64,000 nt of DNA from Clostridia bacterium (GCA_017434855.1 JAFRUA010000028.1:54981-118980); one strand, 5' to 3'. Shown: positions 44,994-54,327, counted from the stretch's first letter. Program-made: numbers and translations. Notes: a model not told the origin generated them from the sequence alone.

Positions 44994-45686
44994 TTAAAAT
45001 TTTTTAATGATTTTCGGACAAAATCCGAGGTGATCCGCCGAAACAAGCGAAAAATCGATGCCGTCATACGGCCCGATCACGGCGTTGAACCGCGACGCCC
45101 CGTGCAGATGGCCGTAATAGCAGCGCGTGACGCCCTCTTCCTTGAGCACCTGCATCAGCTCGTCGCATGTCTGCAGGGTGGACACCGGCGGATAATGCAA
45201 AAACACCAGCAGCGTGCCGCCAAGCTGTTTGCCCGCGGCAATGCTCATGCGCAGCCGCCCCGCTTCGCGCAGCAGCACCTTTTTGCCGGCGTCGGTCTCG
45301 GCATCAAAAAACCAGCCGCGGCTGCCGCAAACGGTGAAATCGCCGATGCGATAGGCGTTGTTGTGCAGGATTCTGAGGGTGGAAAAGCCGTTCTCTTCCA
45401 AAAAAGCGTCCATCTTTTTGCGCGTGCTCCACCAGTAATCGTGGTTCCCCTTCAGCAAAATCTTTTGCCCGGGCAGACTGTTCAAGAACGCAAAGTCGGC
45501 TTTCGTCCGTTCCAGACTCATCGCCCAGGAGATATCGCCCGGCAAAACGACCGTGTCGTCTTCTTTCACCAAAGCGCGCCAGCCGCGCTCCATGCGGGTG
45601 ACATAATCATTCCAGCCGGGAAAAATGTCCATCGGCTTATCGGCTCCAAGCGACAAATGCGGGTCGCCCAGCGCAAACAGCGACAC
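44994..45686 (-). CDS. Calcineurin-like metallophosphoesterase
   Basis: A 230-residue protein with metal-binding motifs G-D-P-H (residues 6-9), L-P-G-D-I-S-W, L-K-G-N-H-D-Y-W-W and the late Y-G-H-L-H-G. It belongs to the YkuE/predicted-phosphohydrolase type; substrate unknown. The GTG of V-S-L-F-A-L-G-D is used, eight bases behind GGAGG; a GTG three codons earlier overlaps that site. It lies 34 bases downstream of thrC. Confidence 0.85.
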   Translation of the reverse strand: MSLFALGDPHLSLGADKPMDIFPGWNDYVTRMERGWRALVKEDDTVVLPGDISWAMSLERTKADFAFLNSLPGQKILLKGNHDYWWSTRKKMDAFLEENGFSTLRILHNNAYRIGDFTVCGSRGWFFDAETDAGKKVLLREAGRLRMSIAAGKQLGGTLLVFLHYPPVSTLQTCDELMQVLKEEGVTRCYYGHLHGASRFNAVIGPYDGIDFSLVSADHLGFCPKIIKKF

Positions 45687-45720
45687 AGTCCTCACCTCCG
45701 GAATGGTTCATCATTTACTG

Positions 45721-47217
45721 TCAGCCGATCCCCAGCATGTCATAGACCTGCCGCTCCATATCGTCTTTTTCACAGCAGGCGGTGAAGCGCGGCGCCTTTC
45801 CGCGCAGGGTGGCCAACTGCTTCGGGCAAGGCTCGCCCGTGGTCTCGATCAGCAGCTCCACCTGATCGAATTCGTCCGCGTCGGCGGGCACGCTGCCCAG
45901 GACCGCGCGCAGCACGGCGGCAGAGAATTTATACGGGTTCGCGGTGGACGCGATCACGGTCGGCGTGCGGTCGCCGCTGCGTTCCCGGTACGCCTCAAAG
46001 ACGTTGACCGCAACGGCGGTGTGCGTGTCGCACAGATACCCGGCCGCATAGGTCTTTTGAATCGTTTCCTTCGTGGCTTCGTCGTCGCAGCAGCCGGCGG
46101 CAAACAGCGCCAGAAGCTGCTCCCTGATGTCCTTTTCCACAGTATAGGTCCCGGTTGCGGACAGTGACCGCATCCACGCCGCAACACGCTTGTCGTCGTC
46201 GCCGGCCAGGTGGAACAGCAGCCGCTCCAGATTGGACGAAATGAGAATGTCCATCGACGGCGACGTTGTGGTATAGAACGCACGGTTGCGGTCATAGACG
46301 CCCGTGGTGAGAAAGTCGGTCAGCACGTTGTTGGCGTTGGAGGCGCAGACCAGCGTCTTGACGGGGACGCCCATCGCCTTGGCATAGTACGCCGCGAGGA
46401 TGTTGCCGAAGTTCCCGGTCGGGACGACGATGTTGATCTCTTCGCCGTTTTTGACCTCACCCGCCTCGATCATGTCGCAGTAGGCCGAGATGTAATAGAC
46501 GATCTGCGGCACCAGCCGGCCCCAGTTGATCGAGTTTGCCGACGAGAACATCATGCCGTTTTCATCAAGCTTTGCCGCCACAGCCGGGTCGGTGAAGATT
46601 TTTTTGACGCCGTTCTGCGCGTCGTCAAAGTTGCCGTTGATCGCGCAGACGCAGACGTTGCCGCCCTCTTGCGTCGTCATCTGGAGCTTTTGCATCGGGC
46701 TGACGCCGTCGTTGGGATAAAAGACCATGATCTTCGTCCCGGGAACGTCCCTGAAGCCTTCCAGCGCGGCCTTGCCGGTGTCGCCGGAGGTTGCGACCAG
46801 AATGACGATCGTCTTGTCTGCCACGGTCTTTTTGGCCGCTGTGGTCAAAAGGTACGGCAGAAGCTGCAGCGCCATATCCTTGAACGCGCAGGTCGGGCCG
46901 CGCCACAGCTCCAGAATGTTTGCGCCGTCGGCGATCTTTTGCAGCGGCGCCACCTTGTTGCTGGAAAACTTGCCGGCCTGATACGCGCCGTTCACGCAAA
47001 GGTCGATCTCCTCCGGCGTGAAGTCGGTCAGATACAGCGCCAGAATCTTTTTTGCCCGCTCGATATAGCTCAGCGGCAGCAGCGACGCGATAAAGTCCGG
47101 TGTGATGGCCGGGATGCTTTCCGGTACGAACAGGCCGCCGTCTTTGGAAATGCCCTGCGCGATCGCCTGTGCCGACGACACGCGCACCGTTTTGTCTCTT
47201 GTGCTGGTATATAACAT
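45721..47217 (-). CDS. thrC: Threonine synthase
   Basis: Converts O-phosphohomoserine to threonine with PLP. The 498-residue protein starts M-L-Y-T-S-T-R-D, as the long (fungal/E. coli-type) class does; the PLP lysine lies in C-A-F-K-D-M-A-L-Q (about residue 107), and the PLP phosphate loop in V-P-T-G-N-F-G-N. GGAGGGG stands six bases before the ATG. A promoter TTTACT-17-TATACT is seen just upstream. No T-box or other leader element fits in the short 5' region. Confidence 0.95.
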   Translation of the reverse strand: MLYTSTRDKTVRVSSAQAIAQGISKDGGLFVPESIPAITPDFIASLLPLSYIERAKKILALYLTDFTPEEIDLCVNGAYQAGKFSSNKVAPLQKIADGANILELWRGPTCAFKDMALQLLPYLLTTAAKKTVADKTIVILVATSGDTGKAALEGFRDVPGTKIMVFYPNDGVSPMQKLQMTTQEGGNVCVCAINGNFDDAQNGVKKIFTDPAVAAKLDENGMMFSSANSINWGRLVPQIVYYISAYCDMIEAGEVKNGEEINIVVPTGNFGNILAAYYAKAMGVPVKTLVCASNANNVLTDFLTTGVYDRNRAFYTTTSPSMDILISSNLERLLFHLAGDDDKRVAAWMRSLSATGTYTVEKDIREQLLALFAAGCCDDEATKETIQKTYAAGYLCDTHTAVAVNVFEAYRERSGDRTPTVIASTANPYKFSAAVLRAVLGSVPADADEFDQVELLIETTGEPCPKQLATLRGKAPRFTACCEKDDMERQVYDMLGIG

Positions 47218-47288
47218 AGCGTTCCCCTCCATGGTTTGATCCGTATTAGTTTAGTATAACATAAAATATCAAAGAAGTAAATGCTTTT

Positions 47289-48269
47289 TTACATATCCGG
47301 GCAGCTTTCGTCAAACGCATTTTCCAGCCGGCGACATTTCACGGGCCGGCCGTCGCGGGTCAGCACCTCAAAGACGTCAAACTGCATCTGCCGCTCTTTG
47401 TCGTACTGCGTCAGAAACATCTGCGCCGTCTGCGTCAGCCGCCGCATTTTCTTTTGATCCACCGCCTCGCACGGCAGGGTCGCCTGCCCTTCGGCGCGGG
47501 TCTTGACCTCGATGAAGACCAACTGCGTGTCGCTTTCCGCGATCACGTCGATCTCGCCGTAGCGCGAATGGAAGTTCCGTGCGATCACGGTGTAGCCATG
47601 CTTTTCATAGTACCGCGCACAGACGTCTTCCCCACGGTCGCCTGTTTCCTTTTTTTCGTTCGGTTCGCCGAGGATCTTTTTCAGGAACGTGCGGCGGTGC
47701 TCTTCGCACAGGCCGTATTCGGCAAGCTTTTCATAGTGCAGCTTGGTGCCGTAGCCCTTGTGCTGTGCAAAGCAGTACTGCGGGTACCGCTTGTCCAGCT
47801 CGCGCATATAGCGGTCCCGCGTCACCTTGGCCAGGATGGACGCCGCCGCAACGGACATGCACTTTGCGTCGCCCTTGACGATCGTCTCTTCGGCGCAGGG
47901 CAGGCCCGGCCGCTGATTGCCGTCGATCAGCGCGAGGTCCGGCTGCGGGCAAAGCTGCGCCACGGCCCGCCGCATGGCAAGGAAGGTCGCCTGCAGAATG
48001 TTGATCTCGTCGATCTCTTTGGCCGTCGCCATGCCGACGCCGTAGCTGACCGCCGTCTCTTTGACGACGTCAAACAGCTGCTCGCGCTTTTTTTCGCTGA
48101 GCTTTTTGGAATCGTTCAGGCCCTCGATCACGCAGCCGTCCGGCAAAATCACCGCTGCCGCGCACACCGGCCCGCACAGCGGCCCGCGCCCGGCCTCGTC
48201 AACGCCGCACACAACAGAAAACCCGCTGTTTTTTGCGGCAATCTCATACGCCATCGTCAATGCTTCCAT
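47289..48269 (-). CDS. rnhB: RNase HII fused to a YraN (UPF0102) endonuclease-like domain
   Basis: A 326-residue fusion. Residues 1-200 are RNase HII, which removes ribonucleotides from DNA: G-V-D-E-A-G-R-G-P-L-C-G-P has the first catalytic acids, D-S-K-K-L-S follows, and A-S-I-L-A-K-V-T-R-D-R and H-K-G-Y-G-T complete the site. Residues about 208-326 are a YraN/UPF0102 domain of the restriction-endonuclease-like fold, with R-Y-G-E-I-D-V-I-A and F-I-E-V-K-T-R-A (the D-ExK nuclease motif). The two families are commonly encoded by adjacent genes; here they are one frame with no stop or internal ribosome site visible at the joint. Confidence 0.93.
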   Translation of the reverse strand: MEALTMAYEIAAKNSGFSVVCGVDEAGRGPLCGPVCAAAVILPDGCVIEGLNDSKKLSEKKREQLFDVVKETAVSYGVGMATAKEIDEINILQATFLAMRRAVAQLCPQPDLALIDGNQRPGLPCAEETIVKGDAKCMSVAAASILAKVTRDRYMRELDKRYPQYCFAQHKGYGTKLHYEKLAEYGLCEEHRRTFLKKILGEPNEKKETGDRGEDVCARYYEKHGYTVIARNFHSRYGEIDVIAESDTQLVFIEVKTRAEGQATLPCEAVDQKKMRRLTQTAQMFLTQYDKERQMQFDVFEVLTRDGRPVKCRRLENAFDESCPDM

Positions 48270-48369
48270 CCTGTCACCTTCCCATCCGTTCGCCGCACCG
48301 CGCCATACCCTTTTTCAGAACCGCGCTGATTCAAAATTCGTCCGGCACACCGCACGGCGCCCTTCTGAT

Positions 48370-48397
48370 CTAACATCTAACATCTACCATCTAACAT
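48370..48397. repeat. Heptanucleotide tandem repeat (CTAACAT)4
   Basis: Four head-to-tail 7-base units, three identical and one CTACCAT, in the gap downstream of the P-loop protein gene. Confidence 0.9.
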
Positions 48398-48444
48398 CTA
48401 AACAGCGGCAGGTCGCCCCGCCGCCGTTGCAGTGTTGTGTTTGC

Positions 48445-48861
48445 TCAGATCACTTTGCAGAAATTGAAGATCGATTCCGGCAGTTCCTCTTTGTCCGCAG
48501 AGATCGTGAAGACGAATGCCTTCTCGTGCGTGGAGGCCAGCTCATAGATCTGCTCCAGGAACTTGGCCAGCGCGTTATAGTCGCGGCCGCCGATGCGCAG
48601 CGTTGCGTCCACCAGCACGTCGGTGATGTCATGGTCGCCGGCGCAAACGCCAGCCAGAAAGCCGAAGAATGCGTCATAGCCCTTCACTTCATAATCGTCC
48701 GTCGCGATCAGGCGCGCACGATAGTTCACGTCATAGGTCAGCTTGGTTTCTTTTTCAACGCAGATGACGTTGCCCTTTGAGGTGTCGATGGCTTCGTTGA
48801 CACAGGCGATCAGATGTTTGGTTTTGCCTGAACCCTTGTGCCCCAAAATCAGAGAAATCAT
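48445..48861 (-). CDS. Small P-loop NTP-binding protein, function unknown
   Basis: A 138-residue protein with a Walker A motif at its N-terminus (L-G-H-K-G-S-G-K-T-K, residues 6-15) and a possible Walker B in D-V-L-V-D-A. Little more than a minimal P-loop core is present. It resembles clostridial proteins annotated only as hypothetical ATP-binding. The ATG is nine bases after AGGAGG; a TTG two codons earlier is closer. An extended -10 promoter TGATATAAT (48899-48904) touches the end of pgi, so the gene is probably transcribed on its own. Confidence 0.8.
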   Translation of the reverse strand: MISLILGHKGSGKTKHLIACVNEAIDTSKGNVICVEKETKLTYDVNYRARLIATDDYEVKGYDAFFGFLAGVCAGDHDITDVLVDATLRIGGRDYNALAKFLEQIYELASTHEKAFVFTISADKEELPESIFNFCKVI

Positions 48862-48898
48862 AATCAATTTCCTCCTTCTGAAAATTCATTCCTGTTTT

Positions 48899-48907
48899 AT
48901 TATATCA
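48899..48907 (-). promoter_or_regulatory. Extended -10 promoter of the P-loop gene
   Basis: Minus strand TGATATAAT, overlapping the pgi stop codon. Confidence 0.65.
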
Positions 48908-50245
48908 CTTCGAGAGCCGAAGTTCAAGTGCTTCTTTTTCTTTTTCGTACCCCGGTTTGCCAAGCAGGGCAAACATGTTGCGCTTATAGCTTTCCACACC
49001 GGGCTGATCGAACGGATTGACGCCCAGCACATAGCCGGACACGGCGCACGCCTTTTCAAGGAAATAGATCAGATACCCAAGATTCGCCTCATCCATCCGG
49101 GACAGCGAAAAGACCACGTTCGGCACGCCGCCGTCGTTGTGTGCAAGGACGGTCCCCTGGAACGCCTTTTTGCTGACGAAGTCCATCGTCTTGCCGGCCA
49201 GGAAGTTGAGGCCGTCGATGTTACCCTCCTGCGTCTGAATGACATATTCGCTCTGCGGATGCTCAAAACCGATCACCGTTTCAAACATCGTGCGCTGCCC
49301 CTGCTGGATATACTGACCCAAAGAGTGCAGGTCGGTCGAAAAGATCGCGGACACCGGGAACAGGCCCTTGCCGTCTTTGCCTTCGCTTTCGCCGAAAAGC
49401 TGCTTGATCCATTCGTTCATCATGGTAAAGGCCGGCTCATAGGCGACAAACATCTCCATGACCTTGCCCTTGCGATACAGCGCGTTGCGGATCGCGACAT
49501 AGCGATAGCAGGCGTTTTCCTCCAGCCGGTCGCTCATGAGGTCTTTGCGTGCGTCGGCGGCGCCGGCCATCAGCGCGTCGATGTCGATGCCGGCCGCGGC
49601 GATCGGCAGCAGACCCACCGCCGTCAGAACGGAATACCGGCCGCCCACCTCGTCGGGCACCACAAAGGTCTCGTACCCTTCGGCGTCGGCAAGCTGCTTG
49701 AGCGTTCCCCTGGTCTTGTCGGTCGTGACAAAGATGCGCTCTGCCGCGCCGTCCTTGCCGTAGCGGCTGATGAGCAGCTCACGGAACACGCGGAACGCGA
49801 TCGCCGGCTCCGTCGTTGTGCCGGACTTTGAGATCACGTTGACGCTGAAATCCTTGCCCTCGGTCAACGACACCAGCTCGTTGAGCGCCGTGGACGAGAT
49901 CGAGTTCCCCGAGAAATAGATTGCCGGGGTCCCCTTGCGCAGGACATTGTAATTCTGCGACCCGATGAATTCGATCACCGCGCGCGCGCCGAGATAGGAC
50001 CCGCCGATGCCGATCACGATCAGCAGATCGCTGTTTTGCTGAATCTTTTTTGCCGCTTTCTTGATGCGGGCAAACTCCTCTTTGTCGTAATCGACGGGCA
50101 GATCGACCCAGCCGGTGAAATCGCTGCCGGCGCCGGTCTTTTCATGCAGCGCCTTGTGCGCGGCTGTGATCTCCGGCTGAAACGCCGCGATCTCTTCGTC
50201 CGAAACAAAGGACGACACATAATTTTGAATCAGTTGAAATGACAT
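48905..50245 (-). CDS. pgi: Glucose-6-phosphate isomerase
   Basis: Interconverts glucose 6-phosphate and fructose 6-phosphate. The 446-residue protein is the short bacterial form: [11 protein letters not shown] near residue 75, [10 protein letters not shown] near 140, [11 protein letters not shown] near 205, and the histidine/lysine site region near the end (Q-P-G-V-E-S-Y-K). Start MSFQLIQ after GGAGG. Promoter TTGACA-17-TAAAAT at 50301-50329. Confidence 0.97.
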   Translation of the reverse strand: MSFQLIQNYVSSFVSDEEIAAFQPEITAAHKALHEKTGAGSDFTGWVDLPVDYDKEEFARIKKAAKKIQQNSDLLIVIGIGGSYLGARAVIEFIGSQNYNVLRKGTPAIYFSGNSISSTALNELVSLTEGKDFSVNVISKSGTTTEPAIAFRVFRELLISRYGKDGAAERIFVTTDKTRGTLKQLADAEGYETFVVPDEVGGRYSVLTAVGLLPIAAAGIDIDALMAGAADARKDLMSDRLEENACYRYVAIRNALYRKGKVMEMFVAYEPAFTMMNEWIKQLFGESEGKDGKGLFPVSAIFSTDLHSLGQYIQQGQRTMFETVIGFEHPQSEYVIQTQEGNIDGLNFLAGKTMDFVSKKAFQGTVLAHNDGGVPNVVFSLSRMDEANLGYLIYFLEKACAVSGYVLGVNPFDQPGVESYKRNMFALLGKPGYEKEKEALELRLSK

Positions 50246-50300
50246 TGGAACCTCCGTTGGGCCGCAGATCATCGCCGCCCGATTTGAGTTAATTTTGTAT

Positions 50301-50329
50301 ATTTTACAACAAACGCCGCGGTTTGTCAA
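50301..50329 (-). promoter_or_regulatory. Sigma-A promoter of pgi
   Basis: Minus strand TTGACA (50324-50329), 17-base spacer, TAAAAT (50301-50306). Confidence 0.85.
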
Positions 50330-50344
50330 CCGTTTTCCGGTTTT

Positions 50345-51508
50345 TCACGCTGCGCGCCGGGTCAAAGACGCCAGCGTCCACCGGATCGCGTCTGCAAACG
50401 TCCGTCTGGGCACAGCGGTCTGCGCCGCCAGGTCGCAGGACGCCAGCGTTTTTCCGTCGGCCACAAAATCGATCCTGCCCAGGATCTGTCCTGCCGCCAC
50501 GGGCGCCTCCACGTCCACGGGCAGGGTGACCACCGGCGCCAAATGTCCCTTCATCGTCTTTTGGATCGTCAGCTTCGGGATGGCTGTCGGCACCGGCGTC
50601 ACGCACGTTTCGGTTCCGCCCAACACCGTCACGTCGGCCAGCAGCAGCGGGTCCACCGCCGGAAGAATCGTTTCAAATGTGGCAAAGCCCCAGTTCAGCA
50701 GCGCCTTTGCGCCCTCAAAACGGTCGCTGCTGTTTTCAGCGCCGAGGATCACCGCGATCAGGTGCAGACCTTCGCGTTCGGCAGAGGCGGCGATGCAGCA
50801 GCCCGCCTTGGACGTCGTGCCCGTTTTCAGCCCGGTCGTGCCCTCATAAAAGCGCACCAGCTTGTTGGTGTTGACCAGCTCGGTTTCGCCGCCGCGCAGA
50901 CTGTCCATCCACACCGTGGAATAGTTGCGGATCGCGTCGTGCCCCAGCAGCGCGCGCGACATCACAGCCACGTCATAGGCGCTGGTCAAATGGTCGGTCG
51001 TGTCGTCGTCCAGCCCGGTGCAGTTGACAAAGTGCGTGTCGTTCATGCCAAGCTGTGCCGCACGCTCGTTCATGCGCGCGGCAAAGGCCGTTTCGCTGCC
51101 GGCGATCTTTTCCGCCAGGGCGCAGCACGCATCGTTGGCCGAGCCGATCACCGTCGCTTTCAAAAGATCGTCCACCGTCATGGTCTCGCCCTCTTTGAGC
51201 CAGATCTGCGACCCGCCCTTGGCAGCGGCGTCGGCGCTGGCGGTCACCTCGTCCGTCAGCGAAAGCGTGCCGTTTTCCAGCGCCTCCATCACCAGAAGCA
51301 GCGACATCACCTTGGTCACCGACGCGGGATAAAGCCGGTCGTGCATCGCCTGTTCATACAATACCGTGCCTGTGGCGACGTCCATCAGGACCGCCGCCTT
51401 TGCCTTCACGGTCACGCCCGCGCCGTCCGCCGCGGCGGCAGCCACAGGCGCCACGCCGACGGTACCGAAAAACAGCACACAAAGGATCAGAGCCAGCATT
51501 CGTTTCAT
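50345..51508 (-). CDS. D-alanyl-D-alanine carboxypeptidase (PBP5/DacF-type)
   Basis: A 387-residue exported penicillin-binding protein that trims the terminal D-Ala of peptidoglycan stem peptides. It has a signal peptide (1-26), the S-V-T-K active-site motif (Y-P-A-S-V-T-K-V-M), S-A-N as second motif and K-T-G-T in G-L-K-T-G-T-T-S-K. A C-terminal beta domain follows; the last residues (A-S-L-T-R-R-A-A) do not form the membrane-anchoring helix found in DacA, so anchoring is uncertain. Start set by AAGGAG. Confidence 0.93.
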   Translation of the reverse strand: MKRMLALILCVLFFGTVGVAPVAAAAADGAGVTVKAKAAVLMDVATGTVLYEQAMHDRLYPASVTKVMSLLLVMEALENGTLSLTDEVTASADAAAKGGSQIWLKEGETMTVDDLLKATVIGSANDACCALAEKIAGSETAFAARMNERAAQLGMNDTHFVNCTGLDDDTTDHLTSAYDVAVMSRALLGHDAIRNYSTVWMDSLRGGETELVNTNKLVRFYEGTTGLKTGTTSKAGCCIAASAEREGLHLIAVILGAENSSDRFEGAKALLNWGFATFETILPAVDPLLLADVTVLGGTETCVTPVPTAIPKLTIQKTMKGHLAPVVTLPVDVEAPVAAGQILGRIDFVADGKTLASCDLAAQTAVPRRTFADAIRWTLASLTRRAA

Positions 51509-51565
51509 CGTCATCACTCCTTCAAAAGAAGTGTATGCCGCGGCGAAAAAAATAATCCCGGGAAC

Positions 51566-51594
51566 TTGCAAAAGACCGCCGATTGCATTATAAT
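51566..51594 (+). promoter_or_regulatory. Sigma-A promoter of mtaB
   Basis: TTGCAA (51566-51571), 17-base spacer, TATAAT (51589-51594), 30 bases before the start codon. Confidence 0.88.
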
Positions 51595-51623
51595 ATCCTC
51601 ATCAACGCATGGAGGACGTCCGT

Positions 51624-52922
51624 ATGAACGCTGCGATCTATACCCTCGGCTGCAAGGTCAATCAATACGAAAGCCAGGCGCTGCGCGAGCTGCTGGAGCG
51701 CGAGGGCTTTTCCGTTGTTGCGCCGGATGAAGACGCCGACGTCTACATCGTCAATTCCTGCACGGTGACTGCCGTTGCCGACCAGAAGACCCGCCAGCGC
51801 GTGCGCCGCTGCAAGCGAGAGCACCCCGACAGCATCGTTGTGCTGACCGGCTGCATGGCCCAGGCCTTTCCGAAGGACGCCGAGGCCCTGCCGGAGGCAG
51901 ACATCATCCTTGGCCACCGCAGCCAGGCGCAGCTCCCCGCCCTGCTTGCCGAGTATCAGAAATTCGGCAAACGCGTCGTTCGGGTCCCCGCGCACGAAAG
52001 CAAAGAGCCCTTCACCGGCGCCCGGATCACCACGTTTGACGAGCGTACCCGCGCCTGTGTCAAGATCGAGGACGGCTGCAACCGCTTTTGCTCTTACTGC
52101 GTCATTCCGTACGCCCGGGGCCGCGTCCGCTCCAAGCCGCTTGAGGAACTGAAAGCGGAACTGGAAGCCGTCGCCGCGAAGGGGTACCGCGAAGTGGTGC
52201 TCATCGGGATCAACCTGTCCGCCTATGGGCAGGACAGCGGCAAAACCTTCCCGGACGCGGTGCGGCTGGCGAACAGCATCGACGGCATCGACCGCGTGCG
52301 CCTGGGGTCGCTGGAGCCGGACCACCTGACCGACGCCGTCATCGACGCGCTGGCGGGGTGCGAAAAGCTCTGCGGGCAGTTTCACATCTCGCTGCAAAGC
52401 GGCTGCGACCGCACGCTGAAACGCATGAACCGCCGCTACACCGCCGCCGAATACCGTGCACTGGCGCAAAAGCTGCGCGCCGCGTTCCCGGACTGCACGC
52501 TGACGACCGACGTGATGGTCGGCTTCTGCGGCGAAACGGACGACGATTTTGAAGAGAGCCTGCGCTTTATGGAAAGCATCGGCTTTGAAAAGCTGCACGT
52601 CTTCCCCTACTCCGTGCGCGAGGGAACGAAGGCCGCCGCCCTGCCCGGCCACCTGCCGAAGCGCGTCAAGGACGAGCGCGCCGCGCGGATGCTGCAATTG
52701 GGCGACGAGCTGCGAAAGCGGTTTTTCACGTCGCAGATCGGGCAAACGGTCCGGGTGCTGTTTGAGTCCGCGCCGAAAGAAGGCGTCTACACCGGCTACA
52801 CGGCGAACTATCTGCCGGTGCAGGCAAAAAGCGACGAAGACCTTTGCGGCAAAGAAATCGCCGTGCGCGTGACGGGCGTCGGGAACGGCGACTGCGTGAT
52901 CGGAACGGTGTGCGAAAACTAA
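51624..52922 (+). CDS. mtaB: tRNA t6A37 methylthiotransferase MtaB
   Basis: Radical-SAM enzyme that adds a methylthio group to N6-threonylcarbamoyladenosine 37 of tRNA. The 432-residue protein has the N-terminal UPF0004 domain with three cluster cysteines (T-L-G-C-K-V-N-Q-Y, N-S-C-T-V-T and L-T-G-C-M-A-Q), the radical-SAM motif C-N-R-F-C-S-Y-C and a C-terminal TRAM domain. V-N-Q-Y-E after the first cysteine is the MtaB pattern rather than MiaB. GGAGG stands eight bases before the chosen ATG. Confidence 0.94.
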   Translation: MNAAIYTLGCKVNQYESQALRELLEREGFSVVAPDEDADVYIVNSCTVTAVADQKTRQRVRRCKREHPDSIVVLTGCMAQAFPKDAEALPEADIILGHRSQAQLPALLAEYQKFGKRVVRVPAHESKEPFTGARITTFDERTRACVKIEDGCNRFCSYCVIPYARGRVRSKPLEELKAELEAVAAKGYREVVLIGINLSAYGQDSGKTFPDAVRLANSIDGIDRVRLGSLEPDHLTDAVIDALAGCEKLCGQFHISLQSGCDRTLKRMNRRYTAAEYRALAQKLRAAFPDCTLTTDVMVGFCGETDDDFEESLRFMESIGFEKLHVFPYSVREGTKAAALPGHLPKRVKDERAARMLQLGDELRKRFFTSQIGQTVRVLFESAPKEGVYTGYTANYLPVQAKSDEDLCGKEIAVRVTGVGNGDCVIGTVCEN

Positions 52923-52936
52923 ACGCAAAAGAAATG

Positions 52937-52974
52937 CGCGGTACGAAAGCGTGGGTGCTCTCGTACCGCGTTTG
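52937..52974 (+). terminator. Terminator of mtaB
   Basis: CGCGGTACGA and TCGTACCGCG form ten perfect base pairs with a 14-base loop, followed by TTTGTT. Confidence 0.9.
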
Positions 52975-53012
52975 TTAATTATGTACGGGTCAGGCCCGGC
53001 CAAACAGGCGGG

Positions 53013-53052
53013 CAAAAAATGCAAGGGGAAGTTTTGCGGCGTTTTGCCCCTT
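53013..53052 (-). terminator. Probable terminator of tmcAL
   Basis: Minus strand AAGGGG and CCCCTT pair around an 18-base loop, followed by GCATTTTTTG, about 70 bases after the stop codon. Confidence 0.6.
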
Positions 53053-53105
53053 CCCCGCAAGCGGGGCAGGCTATCTGCCATCACCGCGCACGTTGCCGTT
53101 ACAAA

Positions 53106-53133
53106 ATTCTCCATTCTCCATTTTCAATTCTCC
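53106..53133. repeat. Heptanucleotide tandem repeat (ATTCTCC)4
   Basis: Four head-to-tail 7-base units, three ATTCTCC and one ATTTTCA. On the minus strand the degenerate unit contains the tmcAL stop codon, and the adjacent unit encodes its last residues. Confidence 0.88.
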
Positions 53134-54299
53134 ATTAAAATCACACTGTGCCGCTGCTCCTCCCCGCAGGGGCGCTTTTGTTTTCTTGTCAGCAGATACA
53201 GGTCCGTTGACACGCACTGCATGTCATAGACTGCTTTGGTGAAGCCGTCGGCGCGGGCAAAGTCGGCGTGGCGCGTCATCACCGGCAGGGCCGGGCGGCG
53301 GTCTTTCAGCAGCGCAAGGCCGCGTTCGTTCGCCGCCAGCACACGCAGGTACGGCGGCGTCTGCTGTGCCGTTCCGGGCGCGACGCCGAGCAGGACGTGC
53401 AGCAGTTCGCGCTTGACCTTCGCCATCGTGACGCTTTTGGTCTTTGCCGCCGCATAGAGTTCGTCCAGGGTGCAGGCCGTCCGCGCGGCGTCGGTGATGC
53501 GGTCGGCAAGGCCGCTGCGGTCGTCCACAAGGGCCGCGACCTCGCCCGCTGACATGCGCCGCAGCACACCCAAAAGCAGGGTTTCAAAGGCGGCACGGTC
53601 GGTCAAGCCGCCGTCGTCGGGGAACATCGCCGCGAATGCCTCCGGCGGGATAAAGGGCTTCGCCGCGTCCAATGACGGCAGCGCACGGATGGCCGCCGCG
53701 CTGAGAAAGCCGCCCGCTTTTTTCGGTGCGTCGTGCGCCGCGCCGGTCCGCCGGATGGCCATGACGTCCATGGAAATGTGCAGCCGCTCCAGCGCGGACA
53801 GGTACTCCAGCGCCAGCACACTGTTCGGGCAGCGCAAAAGCTCTGCCGGGGCACGCGGGTCCACGGTACGCACCGCCTGCTCCAGCGCCGCCGGGTACGA
53901 CAAACCGTCCGCAGTCAGGCGCTTCACCCCGGTCTGGACGTCGGCGCGGTCTTTGACGGCTGCCAGCGCTTTCAATGCCGCCGTGTCGTCGGTCTCACAG
54001 CCAAAGGACAGCACATCTGCGCCCACTGCGCTCAGCAGCGCCACCGCGCCCGACGCAAAATCGCGCGCGCTCCCCGTCGCCCACGGCACCGGCAGGTCGA
54101 TCACCAGGTCTGCGCCGCAGCGCACCGCCGCAGCCGCACGGCGCCATTTGTCCGTCATGGCCGGGTCGCCGCGCTGCACAAAGTTGCCGCTCATCACGGC
54201 GGCAATCACGTCGGCCCCGCCCGCGCGGGTCTGCGCCAGATGGTACCGGTGCCCCGCATGGAACGGATTGTATTCACACACCACGCCCGCAACGCGCAT
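53124..54299 (-). CDS. tmcAL: tRNA(Met) cytidine acetate ligase
   Basis: The YlbM/TmcAL family acetylates the wobble cytidine of elongator tRNA-Met using acetate and ATP. The 391-residue protein has the nucleotidyltransferase motif C-E-Y-N-P-F-H-A-G-H (residues 8-17), M-S-G-N-F-V-Q-R-G near 48 and D-L-V-I-D-L-P near 77. AGGAGGG precedes the ATG. The last three codons and the stop lie in a heptamer array, so the C-terminus may have been changed by repeat insertion. Promoter TTGACA-17-TACAAT is close to consensus. Confidence 0.92.
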   Translation of the reverse strand: MRVAGVVCEYNPFHAGHRYHLAQTRAGGADVIAAVMSGNFVQRGDPAMTDKWRRAAAAVRCGADLVIDLPVPWATGSARDFASGAVALLSAVGADVLSFGCETDDTAALKALAAVKDRADVQTGVKRLTADGLSYPAALEQAVRTVDPRAPAELLRCPNSVLALEYLSALERLHISMDVMAIRRTGAAHDAPKKAGGFLSAAAIRALPSLDAAKPFIPPEAFAAMFPDDGGLTDRAAFETLLLGVLRRMSAGEVAALVDDRSGLADRITDAARTACTLDELYAAAKTKSVTMAKVKRELLHVLLGVAPGTAQQTPPYLRVLAANERGLALLKDRRPALPVMTRHADFARADGFTKAVYDMQCVSTDLYLLTRKQKRPCGEEQRHSVILMEN

Positions 54300-54327
54300 T
54301 GTCATCCCTCCTGTTCGTGATGATACT

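Noticed and set aside
47218..47290. T-box or threonine riboswitch upstream of thrC
   Set aside because: The promoter leaves only a few dozen bases before the start codon and no T-box motif is present. The same was concluded for alaS, which is internal to an operon.
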